From Sinohyriopsis cumingii (taxonomy: Eukaryota; Mollusca; Bivalvia; Unionida; Unionidae): 64,000 nucleotides of DNA. The position numbers and the translations under genes are program-made. The notes beneath the pieces were generated by a model. It did no database searches. It had not been told where the DNA came from and saw only the letters and a program-made list of their open reading frames with translations. Shown here piece by piece: positions 7,970 to 19,620 of this stretch (the first letter of the stretch is position 1; every line of letters starts with the position of its first letter). The stretch covers positions 90,491,974 through 90,555,973 of the forward strand of contig CM068838.1 in the NCBI GenBank assembly GCA_028554795.2, read 5' to 3'.

Positions 7970-8414
7970 TATTAATATTCATTTGTTCAATCTCCGAGTA
8001 AATACTAATCATTGAAGAAAATTCTAGATCGGATATAATACCGTCGTTGAGACTTTCAGAAAGTAGCAATGATAACTTCGAGTATGCGTCATTGATCTTA
8101 GTTAGTTTACTTTTGTACGAAGATAGTTTCTCACTTGTGCACGATGAGATTTTTTTCGCGATGATATTAAGAACACCCGCGATTGCTGTTGTTGACGAGA
8201 TTATTATTGTTGCTACGATTGGCGCGATTGTTGTTACCGCGGATAGAATTATTCCTGCACCAGCGACCACAGCTGATACTGCGTAAACAGCAACATCAAT
8301 GATAACTAATTTGCGCTGGTATTTATTTATTTTTGTTTGATAATCGTCTAGTTGTTTTCGCAACGAATCCTGCCATGATCGCGCCTGATTGTAACGGTAA
8401 TCCGATGCTGTCAT
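7884..8414 (-). CDS. Polinton membrane-hairpin/coiled-coil protein
   Basis: A 176-residue protein with a basic, helical N-terminal part, and two adjacent hydrophobic segments around residues 36-60 and 64-85 rich in Val, Ala, Ile and Thr. It then has a charged helical tail with the block LLSESLNDGIISDLEFSSM (about 117-135). A 'SKALNDGxISDEEF' block after a Gly/Ala-rich hydrophobic hairpin is a recurring feature of an unnamed Polinton protein that usually sits beside the penton-type gene, as here. It may insert in membranes as a hairpin. It overlaps the start of the downstream gene by 86 bp. The biological role is unknown. Confidence 0.65.
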   Translation of the reverse strand: MTASDYRYNQARSWQDSLRKQLDDYQTKINKYQRKLVIIDVAVYAVSAVVAGAGIILSAVTTIAPIVATIIISSTTAIAGVLNIIAKKISSCTSEKLSSYKSKLTKINDAYSKLSLLLSESLNDGIISDLEFSSMISIYSEIEQMNINNVRVSQDRDKHDTADNNVNIAKFNETRV

Positions 8415-8452
8415 TTATTAGTATCCTACGATAACAATTGCATAATCATTAT

Positions 8453-9637
8453 TTATCCAAATACTTCCAATCCCGACAAAAATTCGAAAATTACAAAATA
8501 ATCCACCGGTCCTGTGGTAGTTCTATCTGGTGGTTCCAGATTGCATACTGTATCCTCATCTTTTTTTAGTGAAATAATAAAAGATGAGGGATAAAATTCG
8601 TGGATTTTATGCCACGATCGGATTCTAAATTTCGTATCAGAGATAATATGTATTCGATATATACCGGTAATTGGCACGGTGAGACTAAAATCGGTTGTGG
8701 CATTTTTAATACTCCAAATATAGGATTTTGTCCTTAACACGAATGGCACACTGCAGGTAAGATTTTTTGTTTCTACTTCCTCTGGTATCGAAATTCGCGA
8801 TAATCTTCCAAATTTCATTGATGATAATTTTGTGCTGATTTCGTTGATGTTTGTTGTTAAAGTAAGAAATTTCTCATTGATAGCTTTTATTTCTCCGTGA
8901 TACACTGATGGATCGAGTTTCTTATGTGTTAGTTCAAACATTTTATTGATATTGTCGTTAACTTCCTTAATGGTTTTTTTTGTTTCTTCATGTGATTTTA
9001 TATCGACTTTATGTTGCAATAACATATGAATTACTTCGAGATTATCTTTTATTATTCTAATCGCTTCGGAATTTGCATCATTTCCTTGAGATGCGTTTAT
9101 TTTCTCGATATCTTCGTTGATTTTTTTTATTTTCTCGCTAAGATCGTCATGTGATGCTTGATCGGCTTTCTTATTTGATGCGGAGGAAGAATCGCTGGAT
9201 GTTTTTATATCCTCGTCAAATTTTTTGCTAAATTTAGCTAAAGCATCCTCAAGTTTTTTAAGGTCGTTATTTAGCCTATTAAGTCTTTTTGTCATTCTAT
9301 CCTGAAGATCGTCGTGTAATGCTTTATCGGCCTTCAGGGGTAACTTCGCTATAATATCGGCGATATCAGCAATAGATTTTAATACCATCTCCGATTGGCG
9401 AGTAAATTGACTAATGTGATCGCGGTATTCGTCTCGCTTAATTATATCAGTTATTTTAACGTTGCTAGTTTGTAATCGCCCTTCTGTATTTTGAAATACA
9501 GCAACTTCACCAGGATCAACTTCTGACAGCGATAAAAGATTGTTAATATCGCTCTTGGTTGCAAACTTTGATGTATCGATGTCGACTGCGTCTTTTTTTT
9601 CTTTTCTGAAGAGAGATCTACCGTAAATGTCAACCAT
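8453..9637 (-). CDS. Fibre-like trimeric coiled-coil virion protein
   Basis: A 394-residue protein starting MVDIYGRSLFRK, an N-terminal motif typical of Polinton fibre-type proteins and a likely capsid-anchoring tag. Residues 65-275 are dominated by charged helical heptads with repeated K-A/V/L-D...H/Y blocks: KADKALHDDL (102), KADQASHDDL (157), KVDIKSHEET (210) and KLDPSVYHGE (240). Spacings are 55, 53 and 30 residues. This suggests a segmented fibre shaft. Residues 285-394 are beta-rich with no helical repeats and could be the receptor-binding head; the family is not recognised. The gene overlaps the end of the protease gene by 8 bp. By analogy with adenovirus fibre it would project from the vertex; this is inference. 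Confidence 0.6.
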   Translation of the reverse strand: MVDIYGRSLFRKEKKDAVDIDTSKFATKSDINNLLSLSEVDPGEVAVFQNTEGRLQTSNVKITDIIKRDEYRDHISQFTRQSEMVLKSIADIADIIAKLPLKADKALHDDLQDRMTKRLNRLNNDLKKLEDALAKFSKKFDEDIKTSSDSSSASNKKADQASHDDLSEKIKKINEDIEKINASQGNDANSEAIRIIKDNLEVIHMLLQHKVDIKSHEETKKTIKEVNDNINKMFELTHKKLDPSVYHGEIKAINEKFLTLTTNINEISTKLSSMKFGRLSRISIPEEVETKNLTCSVPFVLRTKSYIWSIKNATTDFSLTVPITGIYRIHIISDTKFRIRSWHKIHEFYPSSFIISLKKDEDTVCNLEPPDRTTTGPVDYFVIFEFLSGLEVFG

Positions 9638-9968
9638 GATATTTATCTACGGTATATTCAAATAAAATTTTGCGATAAGGACGAGATGATTTTGAAATTG
9701 CATCAAGGACATTAATTGACTCCGGGCCGCATATTGGTGGATCTGCTAATGTTTGTGTTGGAAGTGTTGAATACCAAACCGAAAGTTTTAGTTTTGACAC
9801 ATATTTGATAAATTCATTTGGCGGTGCTAATCCGTATGAGTCGAAGTAAATGATTTCGCGAGGATTAATCGCGTAAGCAACCCAGTGAGTGCCAGGACCA
9901 GAATTTTTATCGAGGTTTATTATTCCTGTCTCGGTAGGATTTGGTTTATCTGGTAGTTGATCTCGCAT
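9630..9968 (-). CDS. Adenain-type maturation cysteine protease
   Basis: A 112-residue protein with the adenain-like catalytic order: H28 in GPGTHWVAY, D43 in YFDSYG, Q72 in TQTL and the nucleophile C80 in PPICGPES. It would cleave virion precursors during maturation. It is shorter than adenovirus protease (about 200 residues), as Polinton proteases often are. The chosen ATG may not be the true start. The same frame is open upstream of it and encodes an FRGVF block immediately before the Met, a segment I recall as conserved in Polinton proteases, and no earlier ATG was found in the roughly 300 bases read. It lies between the pX-like gene and the fibre gene. Confidence 0.85.
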   Translation of the reverse strand: MRDQLPDKPNPTETGIINLDKNSGPGTHWVAYAINPREIIYFDSYGLAPPNEFIKYVSKLKLSVWYSTLPTQTLADPPICGPESINVLDAISKSSRPYRKILFEYTVDKYHG

Positions 9969-10021
9969 AAATACGCCTCTGAAAAATTTTATTTTCTTTT
10001 TTTTTGCTTCACTGATTAAAT

Positions 10022-10543
10022 CTAAATTTGAGGCTGGTAGGCTCGACTTAGACCGGATCCGTACGGGGGTCGTCTTAGGTAAAGGCCTGATCCTTGTTGC
10101 GGCTGCAATAATTTTGCGAGAAGAGAGGGGAAGAGAAATCCTCCCTTTTTTTTGCGATATCTTCCTCCGACGACCTTTCTTCCTAATGCGGAACCTATCC
10201 CTCCAAGTGCACCTAATCCTACTGCCTTTGCAATCATGGGGGCCGCTGCAGCTATTAATCCTGGAATAGCGGCGAATAAAGGAAAAATACCACCTACTTT
10301 GATCATATCTCTGATTGCGCCTATCGAGAGATTCAAGCGAATACCAGTATTTGCTGATCTGGCTCTGGTGAAATGTCCGTGTTGATTTTTAGTTAACGAT
10401 AGTTTGTTAGGTCCACCGTGAAGTTGATTACTTTTCAAAGTTAAACTTAAACCTCGTCGCGCTGTTGTTGCTGCATGAAGTTTTTTCACCTGACCGGGGG
10501 TCAGAGTTACGCTGACGTGATCGTATGGCATATTAATAATCAC
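10022..10543 (-). CDS. pX-like virion core protein
   Basis: A 173-residue basic protein. Residues 9-75 carry repeated short blocks of the form LTPGQ, LKSNQLHGG and LTKNQ, then NLSIGAI. This is a recurring N-terminal pattern in a Polinton/adintovirus protein compared with adenovirus pX/pVI. It is followed by a hydrophobic Ala/Gly segment (83-120, membrane-active looking), a basic RYRKKKGG stretch and a Gly/Arg/Tyr-rich tail. Candidate adenain cleavage sites are LHGG-P (41-45) and QQGS-G (149-153). It sits between the major capsid gene and the protease, where a DNA-condensing or lytic minor protein is expected. The precise adenovirus counterpart is uncertain. Confidence 0.65.
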   Translation of the reverse strand: MIINMPYDHVSVTLTPGQVKKLHAATTARRGLSLTLKSNQLHGGPNKLSLTKNQHGHFTRARSANTGIRLNLSIGAIRDMIKVGGIFPLFAAIPGLIAAAAPMIAKAVGLGALGGIGSALGRKVVGGRYRKKKGGFLFPSLLAKLLQPQQGSGLYLRRPPYGSGLSRAYQPQI

Positions 10544-10564
10544 TTTATCTAAATTTAGAATTTA

Positions 10565-11935
10565 TCACATGTTCTCTACGGGAGCGTCGATGACTCTCAT
10601 TCTTCCACTAATACCTTCTAGGATCATTGTTCTATCGCTGAGAATAACCGCGATTGCTCTTGCTGGTCCTCCCGTGTTAATTCTGGCTTTGAAATGAATA
10701 TCGACAACCGACTGCTTTACCAAATCGAGATGTTCCAGGGAAAAGTAATAGATGGGATAGAGAGTATTAAAATCTAGTTGTGATATTTGCAATCCGGTAT
10801 CAATATTTTGATCACGTCCCATAAAACTTAATAATCGATGATACGCGCGTGCCGTCGAATTGTTCTCAAAATCGATGGCTATTTCCTCGGATGGCTCCTG
10901 TTGGCCATTTATTCTCAACGATACGTTTGTTGCCTCTAATCGATCGAATATCATGTTACTATGTAATTGATCGTCTCTGATCATGCTTTGCAGAGCAACA
11001 AAGATATGTCTAGGTGCGGAAGAGCCTTGCTGTGACGCAATTCGCCAAGTAAATATTCCGTCCAAATTAACATTTTCGTTGGAGTCAGTCATTGTTGTCA
11101 ACCAAGACATGATGGATTTTCCTCCTTGATTCATAAACGACAGTAATTTTTCTTCTATGATCATTGATGGAACTATTGCTGGCATCCACAAGGTAATTTT
11201 TTCAAGGACAACTTTACCAGGATCACCAGGATCTCGCCAAATGGCTCTGTCATCATTGGCATCTCGAACGAAAGATATCGTATGCTTCGCTCCGTAAATA
11301 ACTTTTCTGAAATGTCTGCAAAATCCAAAAATATGAGATAATGGAATTGCACAGGAGAATTTTCGTTCAGCTCCCTTCAACATATTTTTTCTTATGGCAA
11401 ATCCAAGATTGTAATTGCCATTGGGGGCAATCATCGCTGAACGAACATCAGCGGGTTGGCCAGCGGGGTCTACCGGTCTACCAATATCAAATGGTAAATG
11501 TTCAGGGTAGTTGGAATTATCCTTGGCAAACATCATACTAGGACCGGCTGATCTGGTAAAATCATCCGAGTATCTCGCTAGACCTATGATAGTCGTTGCT
11601 ATATCAACGTTGTTCGTAATTGATTCAATCTCTCTTCCATCAATCATGTAAGTGGCATTCTTGAATAATGCCATGATACCATTATTGACAAACCCAACAC
11701 CAAAATCCGCATCGTAGTTGGTACCATCAGCTGCCTTTACAATTTTACCAACAAATTCGATATACGCCTCAGATGGAAGAAAATATCTTGTTGTATCGTG
11801 GACTTGAATTTCCTTTCGATTTCTTGAATCTGGCTCAACTACATCGTACGAGAAATACTGGAAATCTCGCACTGATGTATCCCTACCTACTGGCTCGTCC
11901 ATATCAAATACTTCATTTGACACTTGTGCGAACAT
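10565..11935 (-). CDS. Double-jelly-roll major capsid protein (hexon type)
   Basis: A 456-residue protein that would form the trimeric capsomers of an icosahedral shell. The central block RKFSCAIPLSHIFGF (191-205) followed by KVIYGAKHTI (211-220) is a hallmark of Polinton/adintovirus major capsid proteins. An acidic DDRAIWR segment and an LWMPAIVPS block follow, as in the family. Length fits the family. It is flanked by pVI-like and pX-like genes with only 6 and 21 bp between them, so all three are probably expressed together late. The leader before the ATG (AGTAATAA) resembles that of other virion genes. The frame is intact. Confidence 0.9.
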   Translation of the reverse strand: MFAQVSNEVFDMDEPVGRDTSVRDFQYFSYDVVEPDSRNRKEIQVHDTTRYFLPSEAYIEFVGKIVKAADGTNYDADFGVGFVNNGIMALFKNATYMIDGREIESITNNVDIATTIIGLARYSDDFTRSAGPSMMFAKDNSNYPEHLPFDIGRPVDPAGQPADVRSAMIAPNGNYNLGFAIRKNMLKGAERKFSCAIPLSHIFGFCRHFRKVIYGAKHTISFVRDANDDRAIWRDPGDPGKVVLEKITLWMPAIVPSMIIEEKLLSFMNQGGKSIMSWLTTMTDSNENVNLDGIFTWRIASQQGSSAPRHIFVALQSMIRDDQLHSNMIFDRLEATNVSLRINGQQEPSEEIAIDFENNSTARAYHRLLSFMGRDQNIDTGLQISQLDFNTLYPIYYFSLEHLDLVKQSVVDIHFKARINTGGPARAIAVILSDRTMILEGISGRMRVIDAPVENM

Positions 11936-11941
11936 TTATTA

Positions 11942-12439
11942 CTAATAATATCGTCTAAAACGAAGACCACTACCTGAAACAAAACTTGTATTTACAAGAT
12001 TTTTCTTAGCAACATCCTGTGCTAGATTTGTATTAGCAACTTCCTGCGCTAGATTTGTTATAGCAGCTTCCTGTGCTAGATCATTTATTTTTTTATTTGC
12101 CGCATCATTTATGGCCTTACTGACTTCAGGTGGCATTTCTCTGGTAATAGGTAATTTGACGGGTTGCTTTTTACGTACTAAATTTAATATTTTATTTTTG
12201 ATAGCGTTGAAGCCTTTACTGGCCAAATTACCGATACCAGAAATGGCAGTCTCGCCGATCTTTCCTATCGCTTTCAACCCAAATTGCTTAATCACGGGTC
12301 CAATTTTAGGTATTACTCGCGTGACAAGACTTCCAATGATATCGCCAAATCCATTACCGTGAATATATTTGTATACTGGCAATCGAGAGTTTACTATGCG
12401 GACCTGATTAGGTCTGCGTTGATGTTTATGAATAATCAT
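11942..12439 (-). CDS. pVI-like membrane-active minor capsid protein
   Basis: A 165-residue protein with a basic N terminus, then a glycine-rich amphipathic helix region (residues 29-90) of the kind that disrupts membranes in adenovirus pVI. IHGN-G at 26-30 fits the adenain consensus (hydrophobic-X-Gly-X/Gly) and would free the amphipathic helix on maturation. Residues 121-147 are three tandem 9-residue repeats (LAQEAAITN type). The C terminus (SGSGLRFRRYY) is basic and aromatic. Placement upstream of the major capsid gene fits a hexon-linked minor protein. Assignment as pVI-like is inferred from composition and context, not from close sequence identity. Confidence 0.6.
   Translation of the reverse strand: MIIHKHQRRPNQVRIVNSRLPVYKYIHGNGFGDIIGSLVTRVIPKIGPVIKQFGLKAIGKIGETAISGIGNLASKGFNAIKNKILNLVRKKQPVKLPITREMPPEVSKAINDAANKKINDLAQEAAITNLAQEVANTNLAQDVAKKNLVNTSFVSGSGLRFRRYY
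12018..12090. repeat. 27-bp coding tandem repeat, about 2.7 copies
   Basis: Imperfect 27-bp units (core CCTGTGCTAGAT) within the pVI-like gene, encoding the 9-residue LAQE repeats. The copies differ at several bases but keep the frame. Confidence 0.75.
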
Positions 12440-12459
12440 GTTATTTCAATTGTATTGAT

Positions 12460-14367
12460 TTAATCGATGAGTTCATCGACAAACTCCTTGTAAATGTGAG
12501 AATCGATGATACCACCACGGAATAATCGCTGACAAATATCTGATGCTTCGTTGACTATCTCACGGGAGTTATTTCCAGCTCGCTTTCCTCCGATTAATAC
12601 TTCAAGGCGAGATACATCGTTGACAACACTGTCAGGGCAAACTGAATATCCGCTTCCTGTTTTTTTTGTTTCTGGAGATTCCAATGACGTTACGTAGAAT
12701 AAATCGTCTGACGGCGATGAAGATTTCTTCTTCTCCTCTGATGATGACCCCGGCGATGTCCCTGACGATGTCAGTGGTGAATATATTTCTGGTGGAGATG
12801 GGGGAGTCCCAGCCGGGTGTCTTTCTAGTTTTTTACCCTCAGGATCGTATAATAAATATTTCTCAGTGGGACCCCTGTAGTTTGACGCTGTTGGTTCCGG
12901 AGGTGGGGAGCGCCAAGAGGGGAATGCAGAAGGTTCCCTTGGATATAATGTAGGAGAGAAAAGAGGAGAGTGGTGAGGATCAAAGGAAAATGATTCAGGA
13001 CTATCACTTTTAGGTGGTGAACCTTTATCTTTAGGTGACGAACTTTTACTTTTGGGTGACGAACTTTTACTTTTAGGTGGCGAAATTGTCTTTCTCGCAC
13101 TCGCAGTTCTATATTTAATAACATCTGATGAAAATTTTCTAAAATTTTCATCATCATATTTTACTGGTTTTTCTGTACTACCAAAATACATCATTGCTAG
13201 CCAATCAATTTCGTCAATTTTATCAACATCAATATCTTTTCGCAAAAGTAATCTTTTATTTTCCGGAGAATTATCCGCAGCCATCTGAACTGTTGAATCA
13301 TAGTTGCGAGTTAAATGCAACATGTTTTCATCCAAATAATTTTCAGCAGATATTCTAGGATTAATTCTAAACACACTAATAGCCGGTGATGGTACATATT
13401 CGGGAACAATTATTGGTTCATCACTCTGATCTTTTTTCTTTCTTGATTTTCTTTCTTTTTTCTGTGGTGGAATATCTTCCTTTGGTCTAGCTCCTAATTC
13501 CTCTGGTTGAAATATTGGCTCCTGTGGTTGAATATCTTCCTGTGGTGCTGCTTTTCTTCCTCGTGTTTTAGTTTTTTCTTTTCTTTCTTGTTGTTTTCTT
13601 TCTTTCTCTTGCTGTTTTCTTTCTTCTTTTTCCTGTTGTTTTCTTTCTTTCTCCAGTTGTTTTCTTTCTTCCGCCTCTTGCTTATTATATCTTTGTGTAT
13701 CTCTTGCTGTTTCTAAAAATCTTCTGTAACGCGGATCCGCTGTCTTCCTTATTGATGTTGTTTGTGTGTAAATTTTATATACCATATCATACCAACTATC
13801 GCGAGTTGCATATCTTTTTTTCCCCACTGCAGTCAAAAATTCAGTTCGACTACTAAAATATTCCTCCGCAAATTGGCCAATCTCATCTATATTATACAAT
13901 GTCGAGAGGGGCTGTGATATTATTTCCCATCCCTCATCGGTGAAATTTTCTCTTAAATTATCGATATTAAACTTCCCTTTTATCATTGAGATTTTTCTTC
14001 CTCCCGGTTTTCCACCTCCAGGTTTTCCTCCATCAGCAATTGCAAGTTGTTGCGCCGCTGCTGCTATTGCTAATCGCTCGGGTAATGTTCGTGATTGATC
14101 CTCAATACCTTTCAACATAGGAAAAATTCCACGTTTTCTAGCATCTGGATCTTTTTCGTCGCCATATACAACCTGTTCAATTGTTCCGGTCACTGGCTTC
14201 AACCATTTTGCCGAAGTTTCTGAAATTCCATGTTGCATATCTTCGTAACCACGAACATTTCTCTTAAATAATTGTTTTGTCGGAATGAACTTCTTTAATG
14301 TCGCTAATTGCTCTCGTGCTAATCTGGCCGAATGAGGTTCTCCAACTGTGCTAACTTTTCGACTCAT
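12460..14367 (-). CDS. Large low-complexity virion-block protein with conserved C-terminal domain
   Basis: A 635-residue protein at the right end of the element. Residues 1-215 are mixed and contain a KPGGGKPGG hinge. Residues about 228-275 are a Glu/Arg/Lys/Gln tract built of ERKQQEK repeats. Residues 275-315 are Pro/Glu-rich, and residues about 425-560 are Ser/Pro/Lys-rich (PPKSKSSSP repeats). Residues 587-635 (RLEVLIGGKRAGNNSREIVNEA, then LFRGG) match a compact C-terminal block that recurs at the end of an unnamed, often low-complexity, Polinton protein. LIGG-K (591-595) also fits an adenain site. Its role is unknown; tegument-like or packaging-scaffold functions are possible. It starts 60 bp from the right inverted repeat and reads leftward into the capsid block. 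Confidence 0.65.
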   Translation of the reverse strand: MSRKVSTVGEPHSARLAREQLATLKKFIPTKQLFKRNVRGYEDMQHGISETSAKWLKPVTGTIEQVVYGDEKDPDARKRGIFPMLKGIEDQSRTLPERLAIAAAAQQLAIADGGKPGGGKPGGRKISMIKGKFNIDNLRENFTDEGWEIISQPLSTLYNIDEIGQFAEEYFSSRTEFLTAVGKKRYATRDSWYDMVYKIYTQTTSIRKTADPRYRRFLETARDTQRYNKQEAEERKQLEKERKQQEKEERKQQEKERKQQERKEKTKTRGRKAAPQEDIQPQEPIFQPEELGARPKEDIPPQKKERKSRKKKDQSDEPIIVPEYVPSPAISVFRINPRISAENYLDENMLHLTRNYDSTVQMAADNSPENKRLLLRKDIDVDKIDEIDWLAMMYFGSTEKPVKYDDENFRKFSSDVIKYRTASARKTISPPKSKSSSPKSKSSSPKDKGSPPKSDSPESFSFDPHHSPLFSPTLYPREPSAFPSWRSPPPEPTASNYRGPTEKYLLYDPEGKKLERHPAGTPPSPPEIYSPLTSSGTSPGSSSEEKKKSSSPSDDLFYVTSLESPETKKTGSGYSVCPDSVVNDVSRLEVLIGGKRAGNNSREIVNEASDICQRLFRGGIIDSHIYKEFVDELID

Positions 14368-14427
14368 CTTATTTTCAACTATATTGTTTTATTGTGAAAT
14401 AAAATTAGTATCCGCAACCCAAATTTG

Positions 14428-14643
14428 CACCATAATTCATTATGGCACAAACAAATTTTACAATACCCCCCCAAAAAAAATGCTGCTTTTTTTTATGCCT
14501 GAAAATGCATCTTGGGTTGAAATTTTGCGGATTAATTTGCGTAGGAGGCGTTATTTCTGCTTTCTGAGGCTTCTACGGATAAAGTTTGTGTGGGAGGGTT
14601 AAATTTATCTGAGCCACCTGGTCTGTAGAACTTCCCTGCTGCT
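14428..14643. repeat. Polinton terminal inverted repeat, right (216 bp)
   Basis: Reverse complement of 91-307, differing only in the homopolymer tract (C7A8 here, that is T8G7 when inverted). Its outer end reads CCCTGCTGCT and is followed at once by TATCAG. Confidence 0.95.
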
Positions 14644-14649
14644 TATCAG
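14644..14649. other. Target-site duplication, right copy (TATCAG)
   Basis: Perfect copy of 85-90, directly after the right inverted repeat. Confidence 0.93.
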
Positions 14650-14936
14650 TGTATGACAGTTAAATTGAGCTATATCATCGATTAACAGAAGCTACGAATT
14701 CATCAACAAGCAGTGAACAATCATCTTCACAATAAATGTCAAACATAAGCATCCATAAGCTGTCAAGACAAGTTGTTACACTGGATATATAATCATCCAT
14801 TTATTTCAAACAAGCTGTGAAAAACGAACCTCACGTCCGCTATGTCTACGCTGGCCATTGCAAAGGATGCTTTAATAGATTAATGTTTATCGTCGTGTCT
14901 TGACAACCATTTTGCGCGCGCACACCGGAAAGTCAT

Positions 14937-15056
14937 GCTATATATTTGTTACTTGTGAACGTATTCGTGGGCAGTACGCTATATATTGTTCCCGTGGCCG
15001 TATTCACGGGCAGAATGCTATATGTTTGTTCTTCGTGAACGTGTTTTTGGGCAGTT
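14937..15056. repeat. 40-bp tandem repeat, three diverged copies
   Basis: Three units beginning GCTATAT and ending GGGCAGT, starting at about 14937, 14977 and 15017. It is host sequence about 290 bp outside the Polinton. No coding meaning is supported. Confidence 0.7.
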
Positions 15057-15290
15057 ACTTTGTCATCTTCAACCTAAAGGTCAAAACTGCCCATGAAATT
15101 TATATATCTGCCCACGAACCGAAAACATGAATAGGACTATAACATAAGTGTATATACTTATTTTCAACATATACATAATTACTATGTAAGAAATACAACC
15201 TATGTATATGTATTTTGATTTGAAATGTAAACTATATCATGTCCTTCCCGTAAACCCACTTTCGGGATGACTGCCCACAACGCACCTAAA

Positions 15291-15321
<31 letters not shown>

Positions 15322-15924
15322 CCTAGAGAAAATATCTGAGGCAATATTGTATTATAGCAAAAGTTTTCTTTATATTCACACATTTCTTCACTTCGACGAA
15401 TGAAATATACATTTTTGATTATCCTATGACACCTAATTCATCGAGACAAATTCATTTCGTGTCGACAAAACATTTCCATTAGGTGTGAAACAAATCAAAG
15501 CTATGTCATATATTATGTCAAACAGGAATAAAGAGAGGTGGTTGTTTCTTAATTACTGCATAGTTGTTATGATAAAAGTATGATTGATGAATCTACGTTA
15601 ACCTAAACTAATTGAAATGTTTTCATGATTGATATGCTTTATTATAGTTTATATGATCATACTCACCAACAGCCATTGAGTTAGATATGAAGAGAATCAA
15701 ACAGGTGAGGAAATTCAAGACTTCCATCATTCGCAGACTTAGTGGAATGGGTTTCCAAAATAGTGAAATGAAGGCAATGTATTTGTATTTGTCCAGTATT
15801 CCAAATACGTGTCTGCACTAGGATGAACGTTAGTAATGAATGATTAAATATATACTAGTCGCAAGGGAGATGAGAAACGTCGATTTCAGTCAATAAATGG
15901 GATGGCATGTTGATATGGCTGCGC
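15057..15924. other. Host intergenic or intronic sequence
   Basis: No gene supported. A (TA)n tract lies at 15296-15320; the rest is AT-rich unique-looking sequence. Confidence 0.5.

Positions 15925-19620
<3,696 letters not shown>

Larger units (their letters stand above)
91..14643. mobile_element. Complete Polinton/Maverick (adintovirus-like) element
   Basis: A 14.55-kb self-synthesising DNA transposon or integrated virus. Its bounds are set by near-identical terminal inverted repeats and a TATCAG duplication. It carries the diagnostic Polinton set: retroviral-type integrase, family B DNA polymerase, A32-type packaging ATPase, adenain-type cysteine protease and double-jelly-roll major capsid protein. 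It also has penton-type, fibre-like, pX-like and pVI-like virion proteins. Apart from the phospholipase frame, all genes are open from ATG to stop. Intact genes and inverted repeats that differ only in homopolymer length suggest a young insertion. Whether it still makes virions cannot be told from sequence alone. Confidence 0.95.

Noticed and set aside
10022-10031. -1 frameshift from the pX-like gene into the protease at AAATTTA
   Set aside because: The heptamer is not in the right phase relative to the pX-like frame, and the A9 run lies after its stop codon.
10152-10385. Plus-strand open frame inside the pX-like gene
   Set aside because: It is the shadow of the real minus-strand gene, which has family motifs. 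The same reasoning rejects other antisense frames inside the Polinton.
14348-14602. Plus-strand frame reading into the right inverted repeat
   Set aside because: It is mirrored by a similar minus-strand frame at the left repeat, with no motif; it comes from the repeat sequence.
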